Assembly (NCBI RefSeq): GCF_049856295.1
Contig: NZ_JBNDMZ010000004.1
Location: forward strand, 216,607 to 280,606
Length of the DNA: 64,000 nucleotides
Origin: JB111 sp049856295
GTDB taxonomy: Bacteria; Actinomycetota; Actinomycetes; Actinomycetales; Actinomycetaceae
Direction of reading: 5' to 3'
Shown here: in pieces, positions 26,098 to 34,382 of the stretch
How the letters are laid out: each line of letters starts with the position of its first letter
How positions within the stretch are numbered: the first letter of the stretch is position 1
Translations under genes and position numbers: made by a program
Notes under the pieces: generated by a model
The model's input: only the letters and a program-made list of their open reading frames with translations
Database searches by the model: none
Told to the model about the DNA's origin: nothing

Positions 26098-27099
26098 ATG
26101 GACGACGCGGCCGCCGCACCGGCGCCCGGAGGTGCAGGAAACCCCGAGGAGCTGACCGTCGCCGTGGTGAGCGGGGGGCTCACCCACGAGCGTGACGTCT
26201 CGATCCGGTCGGGACGGCGCGTGGGCGGTGCCCTGCGGTCCGCCGGCGCACGCGTCGAGATCCTCGACCTCGACGGCGCCCTGCTCGAGCGGCTCGCGGC
26301 CCTCGACCCCGACGTCGTGTGGCCCGTGGTCCACGGCGCCGAGGGTGAGGACGGCTCGCTCCAGGACCTCCTGGGCGTGCTCGGCCTGCCGTTCGTCGGC
26401 TCGAGTGCCGCCGGGGCCCGCCTCGCGTCAGACAAGCCGGTGTCGAAGGCGGTCCTCGAGCACGCCGGGGTCGCCACGCCGTCGTACGTGGCACTGCCCC
26501 AGTCGCTGTTCCGTGAGGTCGGTCCGCGCCGAGTGCTCGACGCCGTGGTCGGCCGCCTCGGAATGCCGCTCGTCGTCAAACCGGCGGCCGGTGGCTCCGC
26601 CCTGGGCGTCACCCTCGTCGAGGACCGGGCTCAGCTGCCGGGCGCGATGGTGGCCTGCTTCGCCTACGGCCCTGACGCGCTCATCGAGCGTGCGGTCGAC
26701 GGGACCGAGGTCGCCGTCTCGGTGGTCGACCTCGGGGACGGGCCTGTCGCCCTGCCGCCCGTCGAGATCGCGACATCGGACGGCCCCTACGACTTCGACG
26801 CCCGGTACAACCCCGGCCGCGCCGAGTTCTTCGTCCCTGCCCGGCTCTCCGCCGACGTGGCGGCCGAGGTTGCCCGGACCGCGACGACCGTGCACACCGC
26901 CCTGGGGCTGCGTGACCTCTCCCGGATCGACCTGATCGTCGACCACGACGGGCGCCCCTGGGTCATCGACATCAACGTCGCCCCCGGCATGACGGAGACC
27001 TCGCTGTTCCCCCAGGCGGCGTCCAAGGGCCCGACGACGGCGGAAGAGCTCTACCTGGCACTGGCCCGCCGCGCCGTGGAGCGCGGGGCGAACGGCTGA
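26098..27099 (+). CDS. D-alanine-D-alanine ligase family ATP-grasp protein
   Basis: A 333-residue ATP-grasp enzyme. N-terminal VAVVSGGLTHERDVSIRSG matches the first Ddl motif, WPVVHGAEGEDGSLQ the second, then GSSAAGARLASDKPVSK, the ATP site VVKPAAGGSALGVTLV, and the metal-binding end WVIDINVAPGMTETSLFPQAA. Ddl joins two D-alanines for peptidoglycan; this one is slightly shorter than E. coli DdlB and diverges at several motifs, so another D-amino-acid or peptide ligase is possible. ATG at 26098 with GAGGAGCAGGAG upstream. Likely co-transcribed with the aminotransferase 84 bp upstream; convergent with parB. Confidence 0.85.
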   Translation: MDDAAAAPAPGGAGNPEELTVAVVSGGLTHERDVSIRSGRRVGGALRSAGARVEILDLDGALLERLAALDPDVVWPVVHGAEGEDGSLQDLLGVLGLPFVGSSAAGARLASDKPVSKAVLEHAGVATPSYVALPQSLFREVGPRRVLDAVVGRLGMPLVVKPAAGGSALGVTLVEDRAQLPGAMVACFAYGPDALIERAVDGTEVAVSVVDLGDGPVALPPVEIATSDGPYDFDARYNPGRAEFFVPARLSADVAAEVARTATTVHTALGLRDLSRIDLIVDHDGRPWVIDINVAPGMTETSLFPQAASKGPTTAEELYLALARRAVERGANG

Positions 27100-27121
27100 C
27101 GCAGGGCCCTACCGGCGGTAA

Positions 27122-27140
27122 TGGCGACAGAATGTCGCCA
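27122..27140. terminator. Perfect 8-bp hairpin between the ligase gene and parB
   Basis: TGGCGACA (27122-27129), loop GAA, TGTCGCCA (27133-27140). It lies 22 bp after the ligase stop, between two convergent genes, so it is probably part of a bidirectional termination zone. Confidence 0.6.
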
Positions 27141-27183
27141 GCCATCCCCCTGACCTGCTTCGACGTCGAGATCTGACGTCAGG

Positions 27184-27209
27184 CCGCGGGCAGATCTGTC
27201 TGCCCGCGG
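27184..27209. terminator. Perfect 11-bp hairpin just downstream of parB
   Basis: CCGCGGGCAGA (27184-27194), loop of 4, TCTGCCCGCGG (27199-27209). Fifteen bases after the parB stop on the minus strand; the second hairpin of the convergent junction. Confidence 0.75.
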
Positions 27210-27223
27210 TCCAGCACGGAGGA

Positions 27224-28537
27224 CTAGTCCGAGTCGACCTGCTCGCCCGGAGCCAACGTCGCCAGGATCCGGTCGAGATCCTCGACCGAGGCGAAGTCGA
27301 CCGTGATCCGACCCTTGCGCTGACCCATCGAGACCTTGACGCGGGTGTCGAGCCGGTCGGACAGCCGGCCGGCGAGACGGTCGAGCTGCTCAGAGTGGGC
27401 AGCAGGCGCCCGACGCCGACGCAGCTCGGGTCTCGTCGGCCCCTCGCCCATCGCGACAGCCTCCTCCGTCGCACGCACCGACAGCCCCTCGGCCACGATC
27501 CGTTGCGCCAGCCGCTCCATGGCGGCACCGTCCTCGAGACCGAGCAGAGCCCGGGCGTGACCGGCCGACAGGACGCCCGCTGCCACCCTCCGCTGAACGA
27601 GCGCGGGCAGCTTGAGGAGCCGCAGCGTGTTGGAGATCTGCGGCCGGGACCGGGCGATCCGCCGGGCGAGCTCGTCGTGCGTGCCGCCGAAGTCGTCGAG
27701 CAGCTGCTGGTACGCCGCGGCCTCCTCCAACGGGTTGAGCTGAGCGCGGTGCAGGTTCTCGAGGAGCGCGTCGCGCAGCAGGTCGGTGTCATCCGTGGAG
27801 CGGATGACCGCGGGGATGTCGGTCAGGCCCGCCTGCATCGATGCGCGCAGGCGCCGCTCACCCATGACGAGCTCGTACCGGACGTCGTCGCTCCGCCGCG
27901 GGTCCTGGGTCGCGATCGGACGGACGACCACCGGCTGCAGCACGCCCAGCTCACGGATGGATGCGGCGAGCTCGTCGAGGTCGTCCTCGTCGAAGACCTG
28001 CCGAGGCTGGCGGGCGTTGGGGACGATCGAGGAGACGGGCACCTCGGCGTAGGTCGCCCCGGGTACCGGCCGGAGGCCATCGTCGTCGACCGCCACCGAG
28101 GCGTCCTCCGACCGGCGCACTGCGGTGGCACCAGCATCCGGATAGGTGCGGTCACCGTCCGAGCTCGGGGTGCCGATCGCTCCGGTCGACGTCCCCGCGT
28201 CGTCAGGTATCGCGGTCCTGCCGGAGCGGGACTGCTCGAGCTCCGCCGGCGTCGCTGCTGCGTCGACCGTCGTGCTCGTGCGCATGGAACCCGCCGTCGC
28301 CTTGTCCGGAGCGGCGGTCACCGGCGACTCGGCGGATACCGACTCGTCGGGCGCTGCACCAGGCATCGTCTCGAGCGCGTCAGCCGGGCCCGTGACCTGC
28401 TGTTTCGTCTCAGCCTGCGCCGTTCCAGGTCCATCGAAGAAGATGTCCGCCGGTCGTGCCGCACGGGTACCTGCGGGCGGTCCGGTGGGGATGAGCGCGC
28501 CGATTCCGCGGCCCAGGCCGCGTCGCTTCTCCGCCAT
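27224..28537 (-). CDS. parB: Chromosome-partitioning protein ParB
   Basis: A 437-residue CTP-dependent DNA clamp that loads at parS and spreads. N-terminal ParA-activating segment KRRGLGRGIGALIP; then a non-conserved Ser/Thr/Asp-rich insert of about 130 residues; the CTPase/N-terminal domain with VPVSSIVPNARQPRQVFDE, VVRPIA and VMGERRLRASMQAG; the parS-reading helix-turn-helix around HDELARRIARSRPQISNTLRLLKLP; and a C-terminal dimerisation domain. The insert makes it longer than most homologues. Start ATG at 28535-28537, 3 bp after the parA stop. Its parS targets are in the gap upstream of parA. Confidence 0.95.
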   Translation of the reverse strand: MAEKRRGLGRGIGALIPTGPPAGTRAARPADIFFDGPGTAQAETKQQVTGPADALETMPGAAPDESVSAESPVTAAPDKATAGSMRTSTTVDAAATPAELEQSRSGRTAIPDDAGTSTGAIGTPSSDGDRTYPDAGATAVRRSEDASVAVDDDGLRPVPGATYAEVPVSSIVPNARQPRQVFDEDDLDELAASIRELGVLQPVVVRPIATQDPRRSDDVRYELVMGERRLRASMQAGLTDIPAVIRSTDDTDLLRDALLENLHRAQLNPLEEAAAYQQLLDDFGGTHDELARRIARSRPQISNTLRLLKLPALVQRRVAAGVLSAGHARALLGLEDGAAMERLAQRIVAEGLSVRATEEAVAMGEGPTRPELRRRRAPAAHSEQLDRLAGRLSDRLDTRVKVSMGQRKGRITVDFASVEDLDRILATLAPGEQVDSD

Positions 28538-28540
28538 GCC

Positions 28541-29536
28541 CTACTCCTTCGGTGCAGCGCCGCGTACGGCGATCTCGAGCGCGGCCTCACGGTAGGTGAG
28601 GGCTCCCGACGACGTCGGGTCGTACGTGATGATGGTCTGCCCGAAACTCGGCGCCTCGGAGATTCGCACGGAGCGCGGGACGGCCGTCGTGAGGACCTGG
28701 TCCGGGAAGTGCGTCCGGACCTCGTGCTCGACCTCCCGCGAGAGGTTGGTGCGCTTGTCGTACATCGTCAACAGGATCGTCGAGACGACGAGGTCAGGAT
28801 TGAGGTGCTCGGTGATGAGGCCGATGCTACGGACGAGCTGCGTCAGTCCCTCGAGCGCGTAGTACTCGCACTGGATCGGGATGAGAACTTCGCGAGCCGC
28901 GACGAAGGCGTTGATCGTCAGCAGCCCGAGGCTCGGGGGACAGTCGACAAGAATGTAGTCGATGTTCTCCTGACCTGCGTCTTTGCGATGCTGAACGTAG
29001 GCGTCGAGCGCATCGGCAAGCCGACGCTCGCGGTTGTCCTCGGAGACCAGCTCGATCTCGGCACCCGACAGGTCGATCGTCGACGGCACGACCTCGACGC
29101 CCGGCAGCAACGGTGCCGGCACCACGACGTCGGCGATGGTCAGCTCCCCCATGAGGACGTCGTACAGCGACTGCGTCCCGGGGTCGTGCCCGGCGCCGAG
29201 CGCCGTCGAGGCGTTTCCCTGGGGGTCGTTGTCGACGACGAGAACCCGCAGGCCGCCCTCGGCCAACGCAGCAGCCAGATTCACGGCGCTTGTGGTCTTT
29301 CCCACACCGCCCTTCTGATTGGCTACCGTTATGGTCCGCATTTGTGTGGGCTCTGGCATGTCCTTGCCGAACAGGCGCCGTCGGCGCTCCGCCTGCTGAG
29401 CGAGCTCCTGTGCGAGCGGCGTCGTTTCGTCGGCATCGAACGTGGTGTGCGAGAGAGCGTCGTCCTGGTCGTCCTCCGGCACGGCCGCAAGTCCGTGGAC
29501 GTCGTCCTGAGCGGCGTCGGTCGTACGATCTGCCAT
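28541..29536 (-). CDS. parA: Chromosome-partitioning ATPase ParA (Soj)
   Basis: A 331-residue deviant Walker-type ATPase that moves ParB-parS complexes. It has KGGVGKTTSAVNLA (signature lysine in KGGVGKT), VDNDPQGNASTALG, and Walker B YILVDCPPSLGLLTINA. About 75 residues of acidic leader precede the domain. I chose the ATG at 29534-29536, with GGAG 9 nt upstream; the frame stays open 33 codons further but into sequence without homology character. Operon parA-parB; the parS cluster starts about 120 bp upstream. Confidence 0.95.
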   Translation of the reverse strand: MADRTTDAAQDDVHGLAAVPEDDQDDALSHTTFDADETTPLAQELAQQAERRRRLFGKDMPEPTQMRTITVANQKGGVGKTTSAVNLAAALAEGGLRVLVVDNDPQGNASTALGAGHDPGTQSLYDVLMGELTIADVVVPAPLLPGVEVVPSTIDLSGAEIELVSEDNRERRLADALDAYVQHRKDAGQENIDYILVDCPPSLGLLTINAFVAAREVLIPIQCEYYALEGLTQLVRSIGLITEHLNPDLVVSTILLTMYDKRTNLSREVEHEVRTHFPDQVLTTAVPRSVRISEAPSFGQTIITYDPTSSGALTYREAALEIAVRGAAPKE

Positions 29537-29655
29537 GCGTCCTGTCTCCAGACCCTGAGGTGTAAGGCTGTCCGAGTCTATGCCGGTTCTGGCGATAACT
29601 GATGTCCGTCCACAGCCTGTCCCGTGGCTTGCCACTCACGGAGGAGCAGCTCCAT

Positions 29656-29685
29656 GGGGTGGTGTTCCACGTGGAACACCACCCC
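29656..29685. promoter_or_regulatory. parS-like site inside a 30-bp perfect palindrome
   Basis: The core TGTTCCACGTGGAACA (29663-29678) differs from consensus parS TGTTTCACGTGAAACA at one symmetrical position pair, and perfect symmetry continues outward for a total of 30 bp. It lies about 120 bp upstream of the parA start, so it might also be an operator for parAB autoregulation. Confidence 0.8.
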
Positions 29686-29938
29686 CGTGTAGTCGTCATC
29701 GTGCACAGAGGTGGTGACGGCACTGTTGTCACCCACCAATCTGTCCGTTCGCCGGGCACCCGTCTTGGCACGCATCGCCGTAGCTGTGCGCACGAGGATG
29801 TAGGACGTTCGGTGGTGGGGCACTTGATGCGCGCAATCGGTCGACAACATGAGCGCACCGACCACATATGGTGAGTGCACCTCTGCAGCCAGGCGTCGCG
29901 TTCCGCTGGCTACTAGTCGCGGCTTTGTGCTCGCCGGC

Positions 29939-29954
29939 TGTTTCACGTGAATCC
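29939..29954. promoter_or_regulatory. parS-like site (one good half)
   Basis: TGTTTCACGTGAATCC: the left half and core match parS; the right half departs from consensus (AATCC instead of AAACA). Confidence 0.65.
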
Positions 29955-30117
29955 TTCCGGCCGAGGGCACCTATCGGCCGCCACCAGAGTGTTGTTCACC
30001 GTCGTATGGACACATCCGTCGCCCCCGCCTGTACCTCGAGCTAGTGCAGCATGAACCATCTGTCGTTGCGTAGCCGCCGACCAAGCTCCGAGGTTGCACA
30101 ACGACACTGTGCGTACT

Positions 30118-30133
30118 TGGTTCACGTGAAACG
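30118..30133. promoter_or_regulatory. parS site
   Basis: TGGTTCACGTGAAACG: matches the GTTTCACGTGAAAC core except for one base in the left half. Confidence 0.8.
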
Positions 30134-30313
30134 CGACGGGACGGGACGCATGCTCAGGTCTTCGCCGCCTCGAACATCCAGCAACGATGCGATATATCGG
30201 CCACGCCAGAAGCAGGGTGCCGGCCTCTTGCGGCGTTCACTCGGGGACCACCTGGCTCGCCCGTTCGGAGTTCTACTCTCAGTGCTCGAGCACCGCTCCA
30301 ATGGATTGATCCC

Positions 30314-30327
30314 GTTTCACGTGAAAC
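30314..30327. promoter_or_regulatory. parS site, perfect core
   Basis: GTTTCACGTGAAAC, exact 14-bp consensus core of bacterial parS. Confidence 0.95.
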
Positions 30328-30534
30328 CGTGCTGTCGTGCCTACATCGACCAACCGCGTCGTGCCTGGTTCCACCGTCCGTCGCGAGGCAGCGCCTCGAG
30401 CACCGTGAGCACTCATGGTCAGGTGCCAGCACGAGCACTACTTCTGTCGTGCCACCACCGAGTCATCGACGCGGTCACCGGACGTTCGACAGCGCATCTG
30501 CAGCTTGATTCGCTTCAGAGTTTGGGCGACACCG

Positions 30535-30548
30535 GTTTCACGTGAAAC
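30535..30548. promoter_or_regulatory. parS site, perfect core
   Basis: GTTTCACGTGAAAC, exact 14-bp consensus core; second perfect copy, 221 bp from the previous one. Confidence 0.95.
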
Positions 30549-31103
30549 TCGAGATCGCCACTTGACCGCTCGGGCCCAGCACTGAACCAGGCGGCTTAGC
30601 GGAGCCACGCCTCATCGACGGACTCCTGGAAGACACATGGCCTCCGACCTATGGGCCAGGATTGCTGGCGACCCGGGGAGCTCAACAGCAGAAGCAGCGC
30701 ACGTGCCTGCCGGCAAAGGATGCCCACAGGGATCCGGGCCGAGACCGGGGGACCGCCGCACCACCCTCTTGAGAACCAGTACCCGGCACCGACGCACCCC
30801 CACGATCCGCACGCAGCGCGCCTCGGCGCCGGCCACCCGGCGCACCTGTGGCATGCACACCACCATGGGTCGACATTGCGGAGTGCAGAGCCGAGACAAC
30901 TCAACCGCGATCTCTCGGGACGCCCCCCAACCTGGAGGCGGCTCCGTGGCCAGCAGCACTCCCAGAAGGCAGCCTCGCGGCACCACTCAACTGGCCGAGC
31001 GCAAAACTCATGCAGTCACACAAACCATGCATAGGCATCGATCCACCGAGATCGACGAGGCCAACCGCGCGGCCCGTCCGCGCGTTCCGGGGACGCAAGA
31101 TAG

Positions 31104-31919
31104 TCAACGCTTGTTGACAACTACCACGGTCGTGCTCTCGCCGCCCGGGACCGGAGTCACCGACTCGACGGTCGTGCTCGCGGCACCAAGCTTGCGCAGG
31201 ACCTTCCGCGCCTTCTCCACCTCGATGCTCGCCCGCTCACCCTTGAGCGCGACCAGACGCCCGCCACCTGCCACCAGCGGCATCGTCCATCGGGAGAGCC
31301 TGTCGAGAGCCGCGACTGCACGCGCCGTCACCACCGACGCCTTGAGGACCCCGTGCATCTCCTCCGCACGAGCCCGATGAATCTCGACGTTGTCGAGACC
31401 GAGCTCATCGACCACGTCGTGCAGCCAGTCGACCCGCCGCTCCATCGGCTCCACGAGGTGGACCGCTGCGTCCGGTCGCAACATCGCCACGACCACACCG
31501 GGGAACCCCGCACCTGAGCCCACGTCGACGACCGAGTCGTCCTCGGACACGAACTGAGCAACGGCGGCGGAGTTGACGATGTGCCGACTCCACAGGCGCG
31601 GTAGTTCCCGCGGGCCGATGAGACCTCTGAGCTCACCTTCCTCGGCGAGCATCTGGGCGAAGTGCTGGGCGGGTGCCCAGGCAAGATCGAACAGCTCGGC
31701 GACCCCGGCGCCCGGGACCTCAACCGCACTCTCGGCAGCCTCGAGGTCGACGTCAGACGACACCGGATCACCGTCCTCAGCCGCACTCGCGACACCGGAA
31801 GGGACAGCAGCCGGTGAACCGGCGCCGGCCGTCTGAGCCGCACTCTCGACACCTTCGGGTCCGTCACCCGCAGGGGCGCCGGCGAGGGAGCGGTCGGGCT
31901 GCTCGTCGTCGTGACGCAC
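31104..31919 (-). CDS. rsmG: 16S rRNA (guanine527-N7)-methyltransferase RsmG, with a repeat-bearing N-terminal extension
   Basis: A 271-residue protein; the RsmG domain covers about residues 72-271, with IGPRELPRLWSRHIVNSAAV, the SAM site VVDVGSGAGFPGVVVAMLRP, and VTARAVAALDRLSRW. RsmG methylates G527 of 16S rRNA. The first ~70 residues are Ala/Gly/Asp/Ser-rich and not part of the family; three copies of the dispersed ACCGCACTCTCGAC motif encode part of it. The GTG at 31917-31919 lies 4 bp after the jag stop; a shorter start nearer the domain is possible but the jag spacing favours this one. Confidence 0.9.
   Translation of the reverse strand: MRHDDEQPDRSLAGAPAGDGPEGVESAAQTAGAGSPAAVPSGVASAAEDGDPVSSDVDLEAAESAVEVPGAGVAELFDLAWAPAQHFAQMLAEEGELRGLIGPRELPRLWSRHIVNSAAVAQFVSEDDSVVDVGSGAGFPGVVVAMLRPDAAVHLVEPMERRVDWLHDVVDELGLDNVEIHRARAEEMHGVLKASVVTARAVAALDRLSRWTMPLVAGGGRLVALKGERASIEVEKARKVLRKLGAASTTVESVTPVPGGESTTVVVVNKR
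31722..31850. repeat. Three copies of the dispersed CCGCACTCTCGAC motif inside rsmG
   Basis: Copies at 31722-31736 (AACCGCACTCTCGGC), 31781-31793 (CCGCACTCGCGAC) and 31838-31850 (CCGCACTCTCGAC), same orientation and about 55-60 bp apart, read in frame on the minus strand as ESAVE, ASAAE and ESAAQ. Confidence 0.8.
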
Positions 31920-31923
31920 GGGA

Positions 31924-32565
31924 TCAGGCAGGTCGGATGACCACGTGCCGGCGCGGCTCCACGCCCTCGGAGTCCGACACGAGCCCGGCGGCGGAGACCG
32001 CGTCGTGCACGATCTTCCGCTCGAACGGGTTCATCGGCTCGAGGGCCACGTCCTCCTTGCTCGTACGGACCCGCTCGATCGCCTCCTCCGCCAGCGCGGT
32101 CAGCGACACCCGTCGACCCTCCCGGTAACCGGCGATGTCGACCATGATCCGCGACCGGTCACCCAGCTTCGCCTGCACGGCGAGCCGGGTGAGCTCCTGG
32201 ACGGCATCGAGCACGTGGCCGTCGTCGCCGACCAGGCGCGAGAGGTAGCGGTCGCCGTCCTCCTCGGACACGATCGAGACGGCCGCGCGGCCGTGGTCGA
32301 CCTCGATGTCGATGTCGCCGTCGAGGTCGGCGATGTCGAGGAGCTCCTCGAGGTAGTCCGCCGCGACGTCCCCCTCCTCCTCGAGCCGGCTCACCCGAGA
32401 GGACCGGGTGGGCTCTGCGTCCTTCGCGTCGTCGGCCGTCTGCCCGTCGTCGGCCGTCTCCTTCGTCGGGGCCGCCGTCGCCTGCTCATCCGGCGTCGTC
32501 GTCTCCTGCGTGGTACCGGCGTCGTCGCCGGCAGCGGTCTCCTCGGTGGTGAGGTCGTCGTTCAC
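31924..32565 (-). CDS. jag: Jag/KhpB (EloR) family RNA-binding protein, KH plus R3H domains
   Basis: A 213-residue protein. Residues 1-55 are an acidic Thr/Asp/Glu-rich leader instead of the Jag-N domain. A KH domain follows (DIEVDHGRAAVSIVSEEDGDRYLSRL, VGDDGHVLDAVQELT), then the R3H domain (AEEAIERVRTSKEDVALEPMNPFERKIVHDAV) whose Arg-x3-His-like motif binds single-stranded nucleic acid. Lies between yidC and rsmG as in most Gram-positive bacteria. KhpB-type proteins bind RNA and affect cell elongation and division in other species. Confidence 0.92.
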   Translation of the reverse strand: MNDDLTTEETAAGDDAGTTQETTTPDEQATAAPTKETADDGQTADDAKDAEPTRSSRVSRLEEEGDVAADYLEELLDIADLDGDIDIEVDHGRAAVSIVSEEDGDRYLSRLVGDDGHVLDAVQELTRLAVQAKLGDRSRIMVDIAGYREGRRVSLTALAEEAIERVRTSKEDVALEPMNPFERKIVHDAVSAAGLVSDSEGVEPRRHVVIRPA

Positions 32566-32654
32566 GATGTGCTCCTTCGTCCGACGCCCTCGGGGGCGCC
32601 TGCCATGTGGTGGGGCCTCGCCCGGGTGTCCAACCCCGGTCCGGGCCGGTGGTG

Positions 32655-33827
32655 TCAGTTCTTCTTCGCGCCGCCGGAGGACGAGCCGCCCTCGCGCTTG
32701 CGCCGCTTCTCGGCCGCGAGCCTGCGCTCGGCCTGCCTGCGCTCGTACCGCTTCTGCGCGCGCTCGGCGGCGGTCAGACCATCCTTGCCGCGGACCTCGA
32801 ACTCGCCGTCGTCGCCGGCCTCATCGGCGGAGCCTGCCGCGTCGTCGGCGGCCGTCGCGCCCGCCACCTCGGTCCCACGCTTGGGCTGCGGCTTGCGCTG
32901 ACCGGCAGACGCGCTCCGCTTGAGGGTCGGGATCTCCTCCTCGAGCGGGGGAAGTCCCTTGCGCGCACGCTTGGCGTTCTTCTTCTCCACCATCGCCTTG
33001 TAGGCGTCGGAGCCCGGGGTCGGCTGCCGCTTGATCGTGTAGAACTGCTGGCCCATCGACCACAGGTTCGAGATGAACCAGTAGATGAGGACACCGATCG
33101 GGAAGTTGACGCCGGTGACGGCGAAGACGACCGGGAGGATGTACAGCAGGATCTGCTGCTGCCGGAACATCGGGCTCTCGAGCGCCGCCGGCGGCATGTT
33201 CTTCATCGTCAGCTGACGCTGCGTGAAGAAGGTCGACAGCGACATCGCGATGATGAGGACGACCGTGACGACCCGGACCGACGTGAGGTCGGCGTCGAGG
33301 TTCGCCGCGCTGTCGCCGAACGTCTGCATGAAGGTCGACGAGATCGGTGCGCCGAAGAGCAGGGAGTTCTCGGCCTCGCGGGCGAGGTCCTGGGTCAGCG
33401 GGCCGATGGCGTCGGAGGTGCCGGCCGCGATGTTGTCGAGCGAGTTGAGCACCGAGAACAGACCGAAGAAGATCGGCATCTGCAGCAGGAGCGGCAGACA
33501 GGAGGCGAACGGGGACGTGCCGGCGTCCTTGTAGAGCGCCTGCATCTCCTCCTGGAAGCGCTGCCGGGAGGCCGGGTCCTTCTTGTTCTTGTACTTGTCC
33601 TGGAGCTTCTTCAGCTCCGGCTGCACGAGCTGCATCGCCCGCGAGGCACGGATCTGCCGGAAGAAGAGCGGGATGATGAGGATCCGGACCACGACCGTGA
33701 GGCCGACGATCGAGATGATCCAGGCCCAGCCGGACCCCTCGGGGAACCCGACGGCGACGGCGCCGTCGTGGATCAGCACCATCACCCAGGCAACGGCCCA
33801 CCTGATCGGCGCGAGAATGGCATCCAT
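32655..33827 (-). CDS. yidC: Membrane protein insertase YidC
   Basis: A 390-residue Oxa1/Alb3/YidC insertase, which inserts membrane proteins alone or with Sec. Five membrane segments: IRWAVAWVMVLIHDG, WAWIISIVGLTVVVRILIIPL (with the conserved Arg of the hydrophilic groove), SCLPLLLQMPIFFGLFSVL, VVTVVLIIAMSLSTFF and ILLYILPVVFAVTGVNFPIGV. No large periplasmic domain, as is normal for Gram-positives. The C-terminal ~110 residues are highly charged (RQAERRLAAEKRRKRE), suited to ribosome binding. ATG at 33825-33827. Part of the rpmH-rnpA-yidD-yidC-jag-rsmG block. Confidence 0.96.
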   Translation of the reverse strand: MDAILAPIRWAVAWVMVLIHDGAVAVGFPEGSGWAWIISIVGLTVVVRILIIPLFFRQIRASRAMQLVQPELKKLQDKYKNKKDPASRQRFQEEMQALYKDAGTSPFASCLPLLLQMPIFFGLFSVLNSLDNIAAGTSDAIGPLTQDLAREAENSLLFGAPISSTFMQTFGDSAANLDADLTSVRVVTVVLIIAMSLSTFFTQRQLTMKNMPPAALESPMFRQQQILLYILPVVFAVTGVNFPIGVLIYWFISNLWSMGQQFYTIKRQPTPGSDAYKAMVEKKNAKRARKGLPPLEEEIPTLKRSASAGQRKPQPKRGTEVAGATAADDAAGSADEAGDDGEFEVRGKDGLTAAERAQKRYERRQAERRLAAEKRRKREGGSSSGGAKKN

Positions 33828-33842
33828 CAGCCCGGTGACTCC

Positions 33843-34382
33843 CTATAGGTCCTGCGGCGTGCCGTCGCACGCCCCTCGATCTGTCCCCCCGAGGGTAGAC
33901 GCACCGGGAGGTCCGGGCGTCGTCGGGTGCCCGGGGCCACCCGTGCCCGCCTGGTGAGGCTGCTCACCCGGCTCGTCCGGGTCGGGCAGCGGGACACGCC
34001 TGCCGACCCAGGCTCCGCGCTCGGGCACGTGGTCGACCCCGCCCCGTGACCAGGGGTTGCACCGCAGCACCCGCCACACGGCGAGGAGCAAACCCTTGCC
34101 CGCACCATGCGTCCGCAGGGCCCCGACGGCGAACGCCGAGCACGAGGGGTAGTAGCGGCACGTCGGCGGGAACCAGGGGGAGACGATCAGCTGGTAGCCA
34201 CGGACCGCCTTGAGGAGCAGCCACGTGATCGGCCCGACCCGGCCGCGCTCCAAGCGGCTGCCCCCTCGGTCGTCACCCTCGGCGTGCTGGTCCCCGCCGA
34301 CCACGCGCCGGCGATCGTCGTCGGCCCGCCGCTGTGCACCGCCTCCCGGAGATCGCTCCCGGCCCGGGCCCTCCTCAGGCAT
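33843..34382 (-). CDS. yidD: Membrane protein insertion efficiency factor YidD
   Basis: The YidD core is clear: LLLKAVRGYQLIVSPWFPPTCRYYPSCSAFA with its CxxxPxC-type cysteines, then GLLLAVWRVLRCNPWSRGGVD. It helps YidC-dependent insertion. The full frame from the ATG at 34380-34382 gives 179 residues, with a charged ~50-residue N-terminal extension and a long Pro/Gly C-terminal tail; the ATG overlaps the end of rnpA. An in-frame TTG at 34251-34253 after a GAGGGGG stretch would give a standard-length N terminus (136 residues). The start is therefore uncertain. Confidence 0.88.
   Translation of the reverse strand: MPEEGPGRERSPGGGAQRRADDDRRRVVGGDQHAEGDDRGGSRLERGRVGPITWLLLKAVRGYQLIVSPWFPPTCRYYPSCSAFAVGALRTHGAGKGLLLAVWRVLRCNPWSRGGVDHVPERGAWVGRRVPLPDPDEPGEQPHQAGTGGPGHPTTPGPPGASTLGGTDRGACDGTPQDL

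Larger units (their letters stand above)
29537..31103. other. Gene-free 1.57-kb region between parA and rsmG carrying the parS cluster
   Basis: The region is visibly poorer in G+C than its surroundings. Open frames inside it are short, overlap in all directions, and give His/Arg/Pro-rich products without domain character. Five CACGTG-centred parS or parS-like sites lie in the first kilobase. The last ~550 bases (30549-31103) hold nothing I can assign. It presumably also contains the parA promoter. Confidence 0.7.

Noticed and set aside
30685..30705. GCACGTGC as a sixth parS site
   Set aside because: Only the central CACGTG is present; the flanking TTT/AAA needed by ParB are absent.
30651..31034. 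127-residue frame in the same gap
   Set aside because: His/Pro/Arg-rich with overlapping frames on both strands of similar length; looks like random translation.
30637..31380. Plus-strand frame of 247 residues in the parA-rsmG gap
   Set aside because: Runs over the rsmG 3' end in antisense, is Thr/Arg/Pro-rich and has no Shine-Dalgarno or domain.
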